Part shown: one piece after another, positions 1 through 11,405 of the stretch
Position numbering within the stretch: the stretch's first letter is position 1
Layout: each line of letters opens with the position of its first letter
Assembly (NCBI GenBank): GCA_013368325.1
Contig: JAACJK010000057.1
Span: 744,001-808,000 of the forward strand
Reading direction: 5' to 3'
Length of the DNA stretch: 64,000 nt
DNA from: Ephemerocybe angulata
Taxonomy: Eukaryota; Basidiomycota; Agaricomycetes; Agaricales; Psathyrellaceae
The notes under the pieces: generated by a model
What the model saw: the letters and a program-made list of their open reading frames with translations, nothing else
The model's database searches: none
What the model was told of the DNA's origin: nothing
Translations under genes and position numbers: made by a program

Positions 1-1008
1 TCTTGGGGATGGACATCCGATCTGGCACATCGGACAGTCGCCCTCGGTTGGGATGGGAGCCTCGTGAATCCGGCGAGCGGCCCGTCCGCTGGAGATCACG
101 AGGGCCGACGTTCATTCGTGGACCATGTCGGCCTAAAGCCCACCACCACCACCACCACCACCTGGGTACCAAAAGGAGAAAAACGACGAAAAAGAATTCC
201 AGCAGCGGGAGCTGCCCAATTTGGCCAAAGCGCCCCTAGCATTACCAGACGCCTCAAAACGAGTCCTTGTTCATCCAAATATGACAGCATTTTCTTGCAG
301 AAGAAGGTAGTCGAGAGGTACTCTGATACTTTGTACTGTTATGTCGCCTAATTCCATGATTTCTGGGCCCAAACTTCGCCCAATGCCTCAACTGGAGCCT
401 TCTGCATAGACGGACTGAGCACCGGGTGAAGTTCAAAGTCTATCGAGGTCACCACTTGACCTAGGACATTTTAGTGTCATAGTTACAAGTCAAAATGTGC
501 CCAGAAATGACCTAAATGCCACTTCAGAGGACGTTTGGCGCCCAGGCAAAGCCTGGGGCGTGGCAGTGCTGCACGATAACATGCACGATAACATGTCCGT
601 GCCGGCCGGCAGCCGAGCACAAAGTTATCGCGGGTTGGAACGTTTGGCCCACCTTGGTTCTTCTAGGGCTCCCAATGGCAAAGAAACAGAAATAAAGTGT
701 GGATAAGCACTACCAGAGTCTACGTATTAAGTTAGAGAGATTTAAATACAGGATTGAGTACCCAAAGGACCTGAGTTTTCCGACACCATCAAACTGAGCC
801 CAATGTTATCGTACTCAGACGTATTTTCGTCTCTCGACCACCTCCCTTTGCACCTATCCTCACGAAATTTGGAGAAGTTTTAGGTAGAAAATGTACGTAT
901 AGAATAGTAAAATATCTAAAGTTCAATGCAGCTGGAACACTCAAAATTGAGAGAATCGTTGAACTTTCGGCATTTGCCGATGTTATCGTTACCCAGGTGA
1001 TTGGAAGC
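1..1008. other. Gene-free stretch with a (CAC)n microsatellite
   Basis: No convincing gene is seen. The short open frames here lack splice structure or recognisable motifs, and one contains a poly-His run that is only the CAC microsatellite at 141-162. A 12-bp unit (gcacgataacat) is repeated twice in tandem near 570-593. A small imperfect hairpin around an AAA loop lies near 538-560. This sequence follows the 3' end of the transposase gene and may include its terminator or the end of the transposon, but no terminal repeat could be fixed. Confidence 0.5.
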
Positions 1009-4000
1009 TCAACCGGAAATCACAGTTCCAATTTCCTTGGCCACGTACCGGTTTACGTAATATTGGCGCCAATCTTTTCCATCATGACCTAGATCTGACA
1101 GTCCCCCACGATCTGGATATACACGCCCAAGTCGAAAGCGAGGTATGATGTGAACCGCCCGTATGACGGTGTTGGGATCTACAAAAGATGTCGCGCCGGC
1201 GGAGTCTACAGGAGGGAAGCTTACGTAGATAAATCGCTCAGACGACTCCGACGCGTTGAACTGGTACCATCGGACCCAGAGAAAATCGAAACGATCGCTG
1301 CAATGGGTACGGACTCCCGAGGTCCCATAGCTGACATGGCCATGGTATATCCCAAGGACATGCGCATACAGATACGGATGGGCTAGAGGGTCGTCGAGGA
1401 AGCGAGGGTTGGGAAACATGACGTCGCAAGAATTGGTGCCGATGTTTACCAGGTCTTCCTTCGGTCTCACGTTGTATGAGGTATACTGGAATCGAATAGT
1501 CTGGTGAGAAAAGATGCGATTATCCTTAATGCATACCGCTGAGGCATCGAGGGGGCTGGGGCACTCCACGGCAGAGGTGGCGTCCACGTAGTCTGGGACA
1601 GTGATGTCCCATTGTTTCTTCACTGTGTCATGTAGTCGAGGCAGTAGATCTTGCCGGAGTTGTGAAAGGAAGGTCTGGAAACTCATATCAGTACTGTCAC
1701 AGACACTGATGATTGAAATACCCACCTGTGCCAAAGGGTCTGAGCACGGGCTGTCTTGGACTAAGCCGTCGTTGGAGAGGTTTCGGAGGTGGAGGCTCGA
1801 AAGTGGGACTGCTGTGTAATGGCTGGCGCTCATGTGATAGCGATTGGTCTTTTTCTCGGTGGTCCCTTCAGTTTCCAACAATTGTTCGTGTTTGCGTCGA
1901 CGCTCCATCTTCTTCCGTAGCTCACGCATGCGAGAAACCCGCCTCTCGTGCCTCACAACTTCTTTCCTGGGATTCTTTTTCGACGAGCGTTTATACCAGC
2001 GTTTAGACCAACGGTGCATGAGTTCACCCTATCACGCGCAGCTCAGCTTCATATTAAAATGTAGCCAAAGGACGGAGGTGCTTACCAGCTCCGTAGAGTA
2101 AAGATCTGTAGTTCCAAACAGACGAATCATTGGAACATAATCGGGTAGAAAGTGGAACTTGGTTGTGCCAATATTAAGTTCAACGCGCTTGGCGGAGCTT
2201 CTTTTTGCCTTTGGCGCCAATTCAGGTGCAGGGGGTGGTGGGGGTGGTGGGGGTGGTGAAGGTGGTTGGGGAGAGGCTGCATCCGAAGCCGATGATGAAG
2301 TCGGCTGTGGGTCGACCGTCGTGGTAGAGGATGTGATTGGTGTGGTGGAGGACGATCCAGAGGGGCCCAACCTGTCGGTGGGAGCATTCTCGCTCGTCGC
2401 CTGGTTATCCAGGAGACTGGGTCCTGCCACAGGTGCAGCTGCAGTAGAGGTGTCGGTAGGCAACGCCTTCTTCGGTCTTCCCCGCTGTTTTGGTTGGTCC
2501 ACCTTGTCCGAAACTGGAACAGCCGCTTTCTTTGGTCTACCTCGCTTCTTCGGCTGCTCAACACTCTCCAATTCGGGACCCACCACCTTCTTTGGTCTAC
2601 CCCGCTTCTTTGGCTGGTCCACCACCTCCGAAGTGCCCTCCGAATCGGGAACTACCACTTTCTTTGGCCTACCTCGCTTTTTCGGCGGGTCCACCACATC
2701 CGAGCCTGGGATGACAACCTTCCTTGGCCTACCCCACTTCTTGGGCTGGCTCGGGCCATCCGAGGTAGGGGCACCGGCGTCATCCGTAGGTTTCGGCTTT
2801 CCCTTTCCCTTCCCCTTCCCCTTCCCCTTCCCCTTTCCTGAGTTCTCACCCAGCTATGGTAAATGTAAGCACTACTTAGATGTATGTATATGGAGGAATT
2901 TAACTAACCTCTGATGAGGCGGCCTTAAGACTGGCCTCCTCCTTCCTCTTCGCGTCTCTTTCCCTCTTCTCAACTTCATCGTCCAGCTCCACCGTCTTGA
3001 TCTTGGAGCAAACATCACGAACAAAGATCCGGAATTCCGCACCAAGTTCAATCGTGGCCTTCTCAAGTAATTTGAGAGTATAGTCGGTGTGCATCCGGAG
3101 CTTAGCCAGAGCGTGCCACTCGGCGCAGATTGAGATAATCCTCGTCACGGCTTTCGAATGATCATCATTTGGAACAATGCCCTCGAACGTAGGTATAGCG
3201 CACTGACGATTGCTCATGGTGAGGTTGGTGAATATAGTGGAAGGAATAGTTTTCTTACCTGAAGAAGATCTTCAAAGTCTCTCCCTGCCTTCTTCTTCCT
3301 GGCTGATACGTCCCAAGTAAAGCGACGAATTGACTTTTGAAAAGGAGGCACTAGCCGGTAACTAGAAATATTGTCGAAGAGGGAACCACGATGGAGATGG
3401 TAATTATACATACCGTTTGTCCAGTTCATTAATGTAGACCTGCGCCGCTTTCGAATGGGCCGTCAATATCCGGAGGAGGTGTATGAACAAGTCTTTCCAG
3501 ACGCCGAGCTCGAACTCGTGCAAGAGATCAACAGCGAGGCACTTGAAGACATCAAAACCTGCGTAGCCCTTCAAACGATAGGAGAAAGCGTTCTACACAA
3601 ATCTCCGGTAAGCTATCGAACGTTGGTTGAAACTCGAAGGAACTCTTTACCAAAGTAGCGTGATAGCTTTGCGGTTTAATCAAGTCTTGAAAGTGATCGT
3701 TGCTCAGCGCAACACCTTTTTTGCGATTCCCCGGGATGATCATGTTTCTAGCCTTCATGATCAGCTGGCGTCTACTATCATTATCGACACGGGTCTTTGC
3801 CACGCGAGAACGGTAGTCGACCGGGCTGGCCATTTTGTTGAGATGGACCATGGGGGTGGCGCAACGAGGACAAGGACAGTCCCCTTGGTTCCTAACAGTG
3901 GCGATCAATACTCTGCGTAAATTGAATCTGCATCAGTTAACGTAGATCGTAGTAGTCAAACGCAGGACTCACTTCTCAGGATAGTCGGCAGAGTACGTGA

Positions 4001-6002
4001 GGATTCGAATGAAGAAGCGACGATCTTTGCCATCTGGGCATGTGATCACAATACCAGTTTTTATGGCAGCTAGTAAGTCGTCATCTAGAAGGACCTCCCA
4101 CTGGGCGTGAAACGACTCCTGGTTGCAGAACCCCGTGAATGGTGGCGGCGGCAATTTCCCTCCTGATCGACGTGCACAGTAATCCTTGAAGTTGTCGGAA
4201 GGCTAATACATCGACATTAGTAGATAAAATAGTTGCGCAGGCCCAAGCATACCTTGTCGAAATATGCAATGTGGTGACAGTGATTGGACGAGGGTTTACA
4301 GCGGTCGTACTTGGACTGGTTCGCAATGAACATGTACAGAGGCCAAAGATTGTCACCAGTAAAGTGCCCAACCGAAGTTGAGTCCGACCAAAACATAACT
4401 CCTAGAACAACGCGGGGCAGGCCACAACCTGGTATACGTGGGGAGTCCTGAAGTTCGCGATGGGCATGCATGAACGCATCTGAGTTGTACATTTCAGAAT
4501 GGACTCTAAGGGGAGGAGACTCTGGATCGGGTTGCCAGAGGATCTCAAATGGATCGTATGTGAATGAGTCGATGGTGCTATTGGCAACCGCTTCCTCCAC
4601 CACAGATACGATGCTCCGATGATAGAGTGTCCCCACTTGTTGTACTTCCGTTATGCCAGAGATAGGTACCGAGATCGAAATTGAGGTCGTGTTCCAGCCA
4701 CTGTCGCTTATCCAATCGCTTTCGTCTCCTTCGTCGAGGGCTTCCTTATTCAAGCCCAGCTTCTCAATTGTTTTGCGCCAGTTGAGTTTCGAGATATCGT
4801 TCGAAAAGTCAGGCTTCTGGGCTAGCTTGACCAATTCTCCGAGGCTGCGTAGAGACAGGTTGGAACCGTTGTTCTCGATGAACCATTGCCCTAGATCAAA
4901 GCTCGCAATGTTGGGGAACGGTCCGAATATGTGCTAGGGGTAGCATATCAGCTTGTTTTGCGAGGGGAGGGCATGGCCTTCAACTTTACCTGTGTGGACT
5001 CGGAAATGGGTTGAGCCTGCAGCACCCCCGATGCCGCCGATATGTTATCTGCTGCCTCGGAGGTCAGATTCAATGTCTCGCCAATTCTCTCCCCCGACGT
5101 ACCGAGAAAAACAACAGGATCATCAGTGTCTACCATTTCTGTGCGGTGACTGACCCTCCTTCCCGTGTGCAGGTTTCCAAGACCCAGTTCATCTTCCGGG
5201 TTGTGAAGGGGCAGAGAGTTCGCGTAGTAACGCCGTCGTACGCCGAAAGAGTTTTGTGTTCCTTGGATATCTTTCGCCTTTAGTTGCATATGAAGCCTTT
5301 GATGGCGTTCGTAAGCCACACCTAGACGGTTGTATGGATGGTCAACGACCTGTTTCCACGTAATCTGGGTAGACATACCATCGGCAGTGCAAACTTGGAA
5401 CGAAGGTAGACCGAACGTATCCTCTGGGTATGTAGTGAGATCATCTTCGGCGAGGATCTCGTTGTCCGAGTCGTCCTCAGGACTCGTGGGTCCAGCAATT
5501 ACCCTGAAGTTAGCGGTATGAGCGGAACTCATAGGAGGGCAAAGTGAGGTGGGTGAGGTGGTGTGGATCCCGGGGGATGGGGTAGTATTAGTAGTTGAAT
5601 CTTCAGGAATACTTCGTGGATCTGAGGAAGCTGATGAGCTAGTGTATTGTCTCAAGGGTGTTGACAGGTCAGTTTTCCTTGGAATCTATAGGTAATGCAT
5701 GGTTAGGATGATTCTAGAGGTACACTATAACAGCAACAAGCGCGTACCTTCCTTCGGCGCTCTATATCATCGCTGATAGCGCTATTCGCCGGTTCTATCC
5801 CCAAGAAATCCGATGGAGTGAGCTTCAGCCGCTTTGAGCCTGGTTCGTGCGGAGACCGCATCTCGGGACAGAAATGCATCTTGTGTCTTGTTAGCAAGGA
5901 TGGTAGGCAGAACCTAGTACCACATGCGGTACACAGATATGAAGTGGGGACACTGGAGGAGGCCATCGAGGTTGAGAAAGTAGATGAACGTTTAGAGAAC
6001 AA
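1009..6002 (-). CDS. Plavaka-type DNA transposase, ten exons, apparently intact
   Basis: This is a cut-and-paste transposase of the Plavaka family, which is abundant in Agaricomycetes. My exon model is 6002-5748, 5685-4990, 4933-4253, 4202-3973, 3912-3651, 3592-3414, 3361-3259, 3202-2909, 2853-2086 and 2028-1009. All junctions are GT..AG and the total is 4,488 nt, giving 1,495 aa without a stop. An N-terminal C2H2-like finger (CTACG...HKMHFC) starts the protein. Family blocks follow in order: FGPFPN near the start of exon 3, PRVVLGVMFWSDST, SADYPEK-VLIATVRN-CPCPRC, VDLLHEFELGVWK, PPFQKSIRRF and HALAKLRMHTD, and a C-terminal block with FLWVRWYQF and YYVNRYVAKE. The acidic residues in WSDST and VDLLHE are candidate catalytic residues, from family resemblance only. 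An AT-hook and Gly-Lys insert sits before the last exon. The gene is divergent from the 6539 gene. I see no frameshift, so it could be active. Family assignment is from remembered motif patterns, not from a search. Confidence 0.85.
2450..2840 (-). repeat. Tandem AT-hook array plus Gly-Lys tract inside the transposase
   Basis: Within exon 9 the transposase reads five spaced copies of a PKKRGRPKK-like motif. The forms seen include PKKWGRPRK, PKKRGRPKK three times and PKQRGRPKK. They are separated by about 8-15 residues rich in Val, Pro, Asp and Glu. A (Gly-Lys)n run, encoded by a CCCCTT microsatellite at about 2808-2837, precedes them, and a Pro/Ser-rich linker follows. GRP cores flanked by basic residues are the standard AT-hook, which binds the minor groove of AT-rich DNA. 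The array interrupts two conserved Plavaka blocks and keeps the reading frame. Confidence 0.85.
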
Positions 6003-6538
6003 GGTTGAGATCCAATGTGAGAAAAGAGAGGGAGACTTGGAGAGAACAGGATTTGACGCTGCCTTATAGCTTGGTGGAAATTATGTTGATTCGGATATAC
6101 ACCCAACTCGCCCAGTCGACGGCATCCAAGATGTATGGCATTCGTTAATCATAAGGCTGTATCCGAATAGTTTCATATCGCCCGATTCCTGTCCTTAGGC
6201 TAGCGCCAGGGGATAGACCTGATGTTGAGGGGTGGTGGAAGGTCGGAAAGAGCAGAGTGTACAGCCACATTTGTATTGCGGACTTTCAACCAAATGACGC
6301 GCCCGCCGCCGACTTCGCTTATCCAGTGCTCCGCTCCTGACCATAGCCAAGCATCGCTTTCGCGTCGATGGGCTGAAGCAGCGCACCGCCGTAGCATGCC
6401 GCTGTGGCACTGTGACGATGCCACAGTCCGAGATTCTGTCAGTGAGTGTGAGCAATTTAAAGGCGAAGTTCCAATTGATGCTGAACTCACACTTCCTCCA
6501 ACACCCCACCTTGTCATCCCATTCACCTAGTTTATCAG

Positions 6539-7212
6539 ATGCCCAAGTCCGACAAAGCAGAAGTCACAGTGATAGCCCCGAGGGCTAGGAGACACCTCGC
6601 CAACAGGGCGAACAACAACCGGGACGTAACACCACAGGCAACCTCGTCTAACCTTCGAGGCCGACGCCCGGCAGCAGGAATTGAAAACACAATCGGTGAG
6701 CTTGAGATCTATTAAGAGCAAGGTTGCATTACTTAGTGTGATTATTCATAGGAGCGGAAACTGCAGGGGTAAACGCCGCTGTTGCAAGGGCGCAGAGAAG
6801 GCTGGCCCGTGAAACAAATCGAAACGGATTGGTAGAGACAGCGGAGGCAGGGGCTCACTGGGAAGTCCTAAAGGGTGACGCAGCACCTATTGCAGCCTAC
6901 AAGGTTGAGAAGGAAGTCCTTGAACGGAAGGTTACGAAGCTCAAGAAAAAGGTCGACGACTTACATCAAGCACTGGCGGTGTCCAAGAATAATGAGATGA
7001 TAGCCGCAGCGGAGGTGGAGACATTGCAGGAGAGGCTGGACTGGGAGAAAGGAGTGACGACGAGGTTATACGAAGAGAAGGGCATTTTGCTGGAGCGCCT
7101 TGCGAATTCACAGCAGCTAGTCCAACTATTTCAGAATGAAGGTGCTGAGCTTCCTGGAGGCTGGTCTCAACCTCCAACCCGCGACGTCCAAGCCCTTGAT
7201 GTTTTCGAGTAA
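6539..7212 (+). CDS. Small coiled-coil protein of unknown function, two exons
   Basis: The ATG at 6539 opens a 157-nt exon (6539-6695). A GT..AG intron (6696-6751) follows, then exon 2 (6752-7212). The sum is 618 nt, or 205 aa, with no in-frame stop. The first 65 residues or so are basic and Arg-rich. From about residue 85 to 180 the sequence has a heptad-like pattern (KVEKEVLERKVTKLKKKVDD and later EVETLQERLDWEKG), predicting a long coiled coil. I recognise no family. It is divergent from the Plavaka gene across about 540 bp, so it could be a second gene of that element, or an unrelated accessory gene. Confidence 0.6.
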
Positions 7213-7814
7213 TTGTTGTATTTGTAGACCATAACAGTGTATAGTTATCAGGAAACCTGATATAGCTTAATACATACCAGTCAGAGGGCATTCGACAGAA
7301 GGCAGACTTGTCGTACAGATCTCAGTCGTGTAGAATCAGAGAGTGCAGGTAGAGGTACGGGTACGTGTCTCTTGTGGTGACGTGCTCAATTGCGAGAGCG
7401 AGGCGAAGATCCCGGATCTCCTCCTAGACGTTGCGAAGCACTGTCAGGGTCGTCTTGAACGAAGGAGGGTGCAGCGGCAAGGTCCATGACGATGCTTAGC
7501 CCGAGTTGGCAGGCCCACCCCAGGGTGACAGGAGGGGTCCGGCCAAAGAAGCGGGGGCGTGTTGTTGGTCCGTTTACAGCCATGAATGCCACTACGGAGA
7601 TTGGAGAGCGGTGGACATGGAGTAAACGGGGCCGCCGTTCTAGCAGTGAAGTTGGGGGTTGGGCGTCGTGTTGTTGGTGTTAATTGGGCGCTGACCTTTG
7701 GCACCTAGCCGAACGCGGGGATAATAAGAAATCGATGCAAACGTGAGGAGGAGTCCCTGAATACATACCGGGCATCCCTGCGTGCGAAGACCTCCTTGAC
7801 ATCGATGACCTTCT
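7213..7814. other. Intergenic sequence, no supported gene
   Basis: Short overlapping open frames occur on both strands, but none shows a start, splice structure and protein pattern together. The sequence lies between the coiled-coil gene and the outer limit of the left inverted-repeat arm. Confidence 0.4.
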
Positions 7815-8690
7815 CATCACCATCATGAATCGTCTGGACGCCACGATCCTCTTTTTCTCATTGAGAACACGAAAATGCCGCTTCTTCTTAATCGTTGACA
7901 GAACCGACGATAATCTAAGACACTCGTCAGTCGAATTTCAAAGAAATTGGAAGAGACGGCGTACTACGATAGCTACTCCTTCAACACTGTCGACGGGGTC
8001 TCGAAATTCTTGCAAGTTGTTCAGAAGTCTTGGGATAAACCCAAAGCGACTCGGAGCGGGATATCGGCAGCGATGCATAGTCGAAGCTACAAGAAAGTTA
8101 GCGAATATCTCGAATGGCTGATACACTGTGTCGTACCAAGATCTTGTCATTCAGATGCATTCACTTCAATTAAAGAGAAGACTTGCTAACGCGCGCAGCA
8201 AGAAGTTCTGTGTATTGTAACCGCTTGCCATCGTCCAACAGCCTGTTCGTGGGAGGACATGCTCAACGCGTAGCAACCCAGCAACTCCACCAAGCTAGCG
8301 AGAGTGTCAAGATTCTTCGGGTCGAGGATCTCGGCGGGTTCAGAGGGCTGGAACGCGAAGGAGCGGGGTTGATCGCGGCGCCTTGCTCCAGCTCAATCTG
8401 ATGAGGAGTCTTGCCATCGTCCTCCGACGGTTCCCCTTTCTTCTTCTTGTCTTTCTTATCCTGCTTCTTCTCGCTGACGGGGTCCGAGACGTCGGATTTC
8501 GAGGCTTTGCTTGGAGTTCTGGACGGAACCGGCGTCAACGCGGGATGGGGATGTGGCTGCTGAATGGACGTGCCGAAGATCAGAGCCTGAGAGACCGTGG
8601 CCCGCCTCTGTAGTACTTGCTGCATTGCTAGGCCGCCTCGACGTCGACTGGCCAGACGCGTTTTCAGGTTTCAGTCGACTGAGAGACGTC
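7815..8690 (-). pseudogene. Fragment of a vacuolar P-type Ca2+-ATPase (Pmc1-like), left copy
   Basis: Read on the minus strand, pieces in several frames match the N-terminal part of fungal vacuolar calcium ATPases. They include a Ser/Thr-rich leader, a degraded Pro-Phe plus Leu-Asp-Pro-Lys region near 8300, a membrane-segment-like RLCIAA piece after an intron near 8090, PVDSVEGVAIV near 7990, and a VGSVND piece followed by RHFRVLNEKK near 7860-7910. The pieces keep plausible exon borders but are shifted in frame and interrupted by stops. None of the later catalytic parts (phosphorylation-site Asp, nucleotide-binding loop) is present. The same truncated set is found in the right arm at 42530-43395. 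Confidence 0.6.
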
Positions 8691-8959
8691 ATGCCCGACT
8701 TCTCTTCAGGCTTGCTGTCGTGAAGAGCGAGGGAGGTGTGGATATGAGCAGAATGTGTAGATATCGTTGGGGAGGGGAATAGTGAGAGAGTCTGACATAT
8801 CAGAGGGACAGAGGAAGGAGGGCCATCTCCGGCTGGTCAACCCGTATAGGCGATCTTGGTGACAGTAAATTGGCGCCTTCCGGTTTGCTGGCTGGTTACC
8901 GTGTTGTATGAGTCGTTTTGAACTAGGGAGGGTTTGGACGCAAGGTGTGTGATGATTCT

Positions 8960-9860
8960 CATTGACGGGGGATAGACTGTGTGGATACGGCACGAATGTG
9001 GGTGGTGGCTAGAGTGAGCAAAGTAGGAGAGATCGACTCAAACTCTTTGTTCTGGAGAGCAGTGAGGGGAAGCGGTTGGAGGTCGAGGAGAGGGGTGGGA
9101 GGTGGGAAATCCTCAGGGAGGATGATATGCTTGGTCGAGTTGGGGAGACGGGTCTCGCTTGGCGTGCAGCCAGCGGTCGGAGATAAGAGAGATATAGTAG
9201 TTGGGGGGAACGGGCTTGAACAGACGGTAATCGTGACGTTCTGCTCGTCGTGTGCGTATCGCTGGCGCAAGACGAATATATCGTGGAAGAGGATAACCTC
9301 GCCGTCAATGTCCTCGACAAGGATGTGGAACGATTTGTCGCCTCCATGAATTTCAGGGTCCCATTGGAAGTCGGGCACAATGGTAGTCTCGTTGACCAGC
9401 CTCCAGTTGGAGCTTTTCGAGAAGACAATCGTTCGCTACTCCAATAGCACAATGGAGGGTCGACATGAAGAAGGGGTTGGGTGATAGGCTGGACCTGAGC
9501 TTAAGAGTCTGTGGACAGTCAGATTAGAATCGGGATATAGATGTGAGGCACGTACTGGAGTTTGGGGAAGGTGTGAACGAGACGATGGACACGACGGTCC
9601 TTGGGCAAACCGAGCAACTCGCAGATCTCGGGGGGACTCAGGTCGAAGCAACGGTACCAGGCCTACCAGACGGGCACGTCAGTCACGGTTATCAGCCTAA
9701 ATACAATAAGGCTTACGAATTGCTTGCCCTCAGGCTCTGCCTTACGAATGACCTCTGCGGGGACCTTGGGGAACTGCCTCAAGGGAGTCATCGAACCCCA
9801 CATGCGCTTCTCGACCATCTTACACATCTTGAGGGCAGCTTTCGCAGGCTGAACCGTAAA
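8960..9860 (-). pseudogene. Brr2-like spliceosomal RNA helicase fragment, piece A
   Basis: Minus-strand frames match the Sec63-like domain of Brr2, the U5 snRNP helicase. They read [17 protein letters not shown] near 9800, then across an intron WYRCFDLSPPEICELLG, HRLVHTFPKL, QVQPIT, VPDFQWDPEIHGGD, EDIDGEVILFHD and LLDLQPLPLTALQNKEFES. The order matches the parent protein. Frameshifts near 9430 and 9190 (the region that should read like ISDRWLHAETRLP) break it, and both ends of the protein are missing. It directly abuts an Hsp90 piece upstream, which no normal gene would show. Confidence 0.75.
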
Positions 9861-9868
9861 GAACCGGA

Positions 9869-9991
9869 TTCCGGGGCCAGGGCGAGCTGGGAAGGGTCGG
9901 TGAGGGAGGCATAACGAATCGTGTCGAGGGTATCGGAGCCGTTAGAGATCAACTCTCGGAGGAAGATCTCCTTGTGGAGTAGAAGGTTTTT
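9869..9991 (-). pseudogene. Hsp90 N-terminal exon fragment
   Basis: A 41-residue stretch reads [21 protein letters not shown] and [13 protein letters not shown]. This is the opening ATP-binding helix region of Hsp90, where family members normally have NASDALDKIRY. It is followed at once by Brr2-derived sequence and preceded by unrelated sequence, so only a captured exon-sized piece is left. No other part of Hsp90 is seen in the window. Confidence 0.85.
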
Positions 9992-11405
9992 CGCCACCGC
10001 CCGGCCCGGTTCGGCGCACACGCTGGAGACCGACGTGGCATCGGGCGCCTAACGTGCACACCCATCGTTTGTTGGTGTCTCTTCAATCTTTCCTCTATCG
10101 CATCCTTTTTATGTCTTAGCATCGCTGTATTAAATACATTCTATGTACAATCTAATGGGTATGTAAAATAAGAGTACGCGGGTAAGCGCCTATGCAATGC
10201 AAGAAATCGTGCTTGAAGACCTATTCGTCGCCTTTTCTCTGTGAGCTCGCACCGTCGGCGTTCGTAAGCTAAGTGCTCGAAAGGAAACGGAGCACCGAGA
10301 ACACTGCGCTCACTATAGTGGCTACACCTTGCGCCCCATCCCAGATTCCTTTCAATACCTTGAAGACTAGAGTGCGCATTGCGCGTCTCCTCGCCTCCTC
10401 CACGGAACCCCGGTCGTCGTTGGCCCCTGTGGCGACCCATTCCACATCCCTGGTGAGGGTGAGCAACATGCCTTGCGGCCGATGGAAGACTTACCTGCTC
10501 CACGGAGAGATCCATTCCTCTCCTCGGCTTTCGAGGCTTCCCCAAACAGCCGATCTCCCACTCCCCCTACTAGAACGCGTACCGAGTCTCCGGCCCACGC
10601 TCCGTCTCCCCCTGTTCGACTCGTGTGCGCTGATGCTTGCACTCGTCCGGGTTTGGACGCCTTCGCCTCCCACGACTACCCCCTGCTGACCGTCCTCTGT
10701 CCTCTTCGCGTCGTGGGCGGACGACGCGACCTCCTGGGCATGATTCCCACTCCCTACGCAGTCTTCGGCGCTCCTACACACATCGCTGAAGCTGCTCGTC
10801 GGATGGTTGGGGCCTTGTGCGTGCATGGTCCCATGCACGTTATCGGCCCTGCCCTGACTGCTCGCTGGAAGGTGACCCGTGGCCGCCATGCGGTTTGTTC
10901 GTTCGGCGTCGTGCCGCATTTCGCAGAGCGGAATGCGCGTCGCATCGTCGTCGGATTCGTTCGTTGGACGAACGCGGTCGTGGTCTGGCAGCCTGCGCCA
11001 GGACGAAGGTTGCGTGAGATGTCGTGGTTGTGGGCTGGGATCGGGCGAACTTACGAGCGTGCCGTGGGGCGTTGGTTTCGAAGGTTGACGTGGAGCATTG
11101 TGGACAAGAGGAGGAAGGTAGAAGAAGTGGGGAGGACGAGGGGTTGCGTTTGCGGTTGTTGAGCAGGATGGTAGGGGACAGGAGGAGTTTGATTACTTTT
11201 TCTCGCCATCGCCCATGTTTATGTAAAGGCTTGTCTGCGCCGAGCCGTATCTCGCTCTGACTTCATACGCAGGCCCAACCTTTCTATCAAACAGAAGTCC
11301 GATGTTTTGGACGTTCTTCCTTCGTCTCCACCGTCTTGACATAACATCCCACTATTAAATAGATGTCAGTTGTCTGCGCACCAGAAGATTGAAACAAGAG
11401 AACTG
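9992..11405. other. Left-arm segment without a recognised gene
   Basis: The sequence is moderately GC-rich with several medium open frames, the longest at 10473-11162 (+), but no family motif or credible splice structure is visible. A perfect 9-bp palindromic pair with a 2-bp loop lies at 10820-10839. No clear counterpart exists in the right arm, so this was either inserted in the left arm or lost from the right arm. Confidence 0.4.

Noticed and set aside
64..351. Open frames with poly-His or poly-Thr runs near the left edge
   Set aside because: The runs are a CAC microsatellite read in three frames. There is no start context, splice pattern or other protein feature.
10473..11162. A 229-codon plus-strand frame in the left arm
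   Set aside because: The composition is GC-driven, there is no family pattern, and it lies within a segment of decayed gene pieces.
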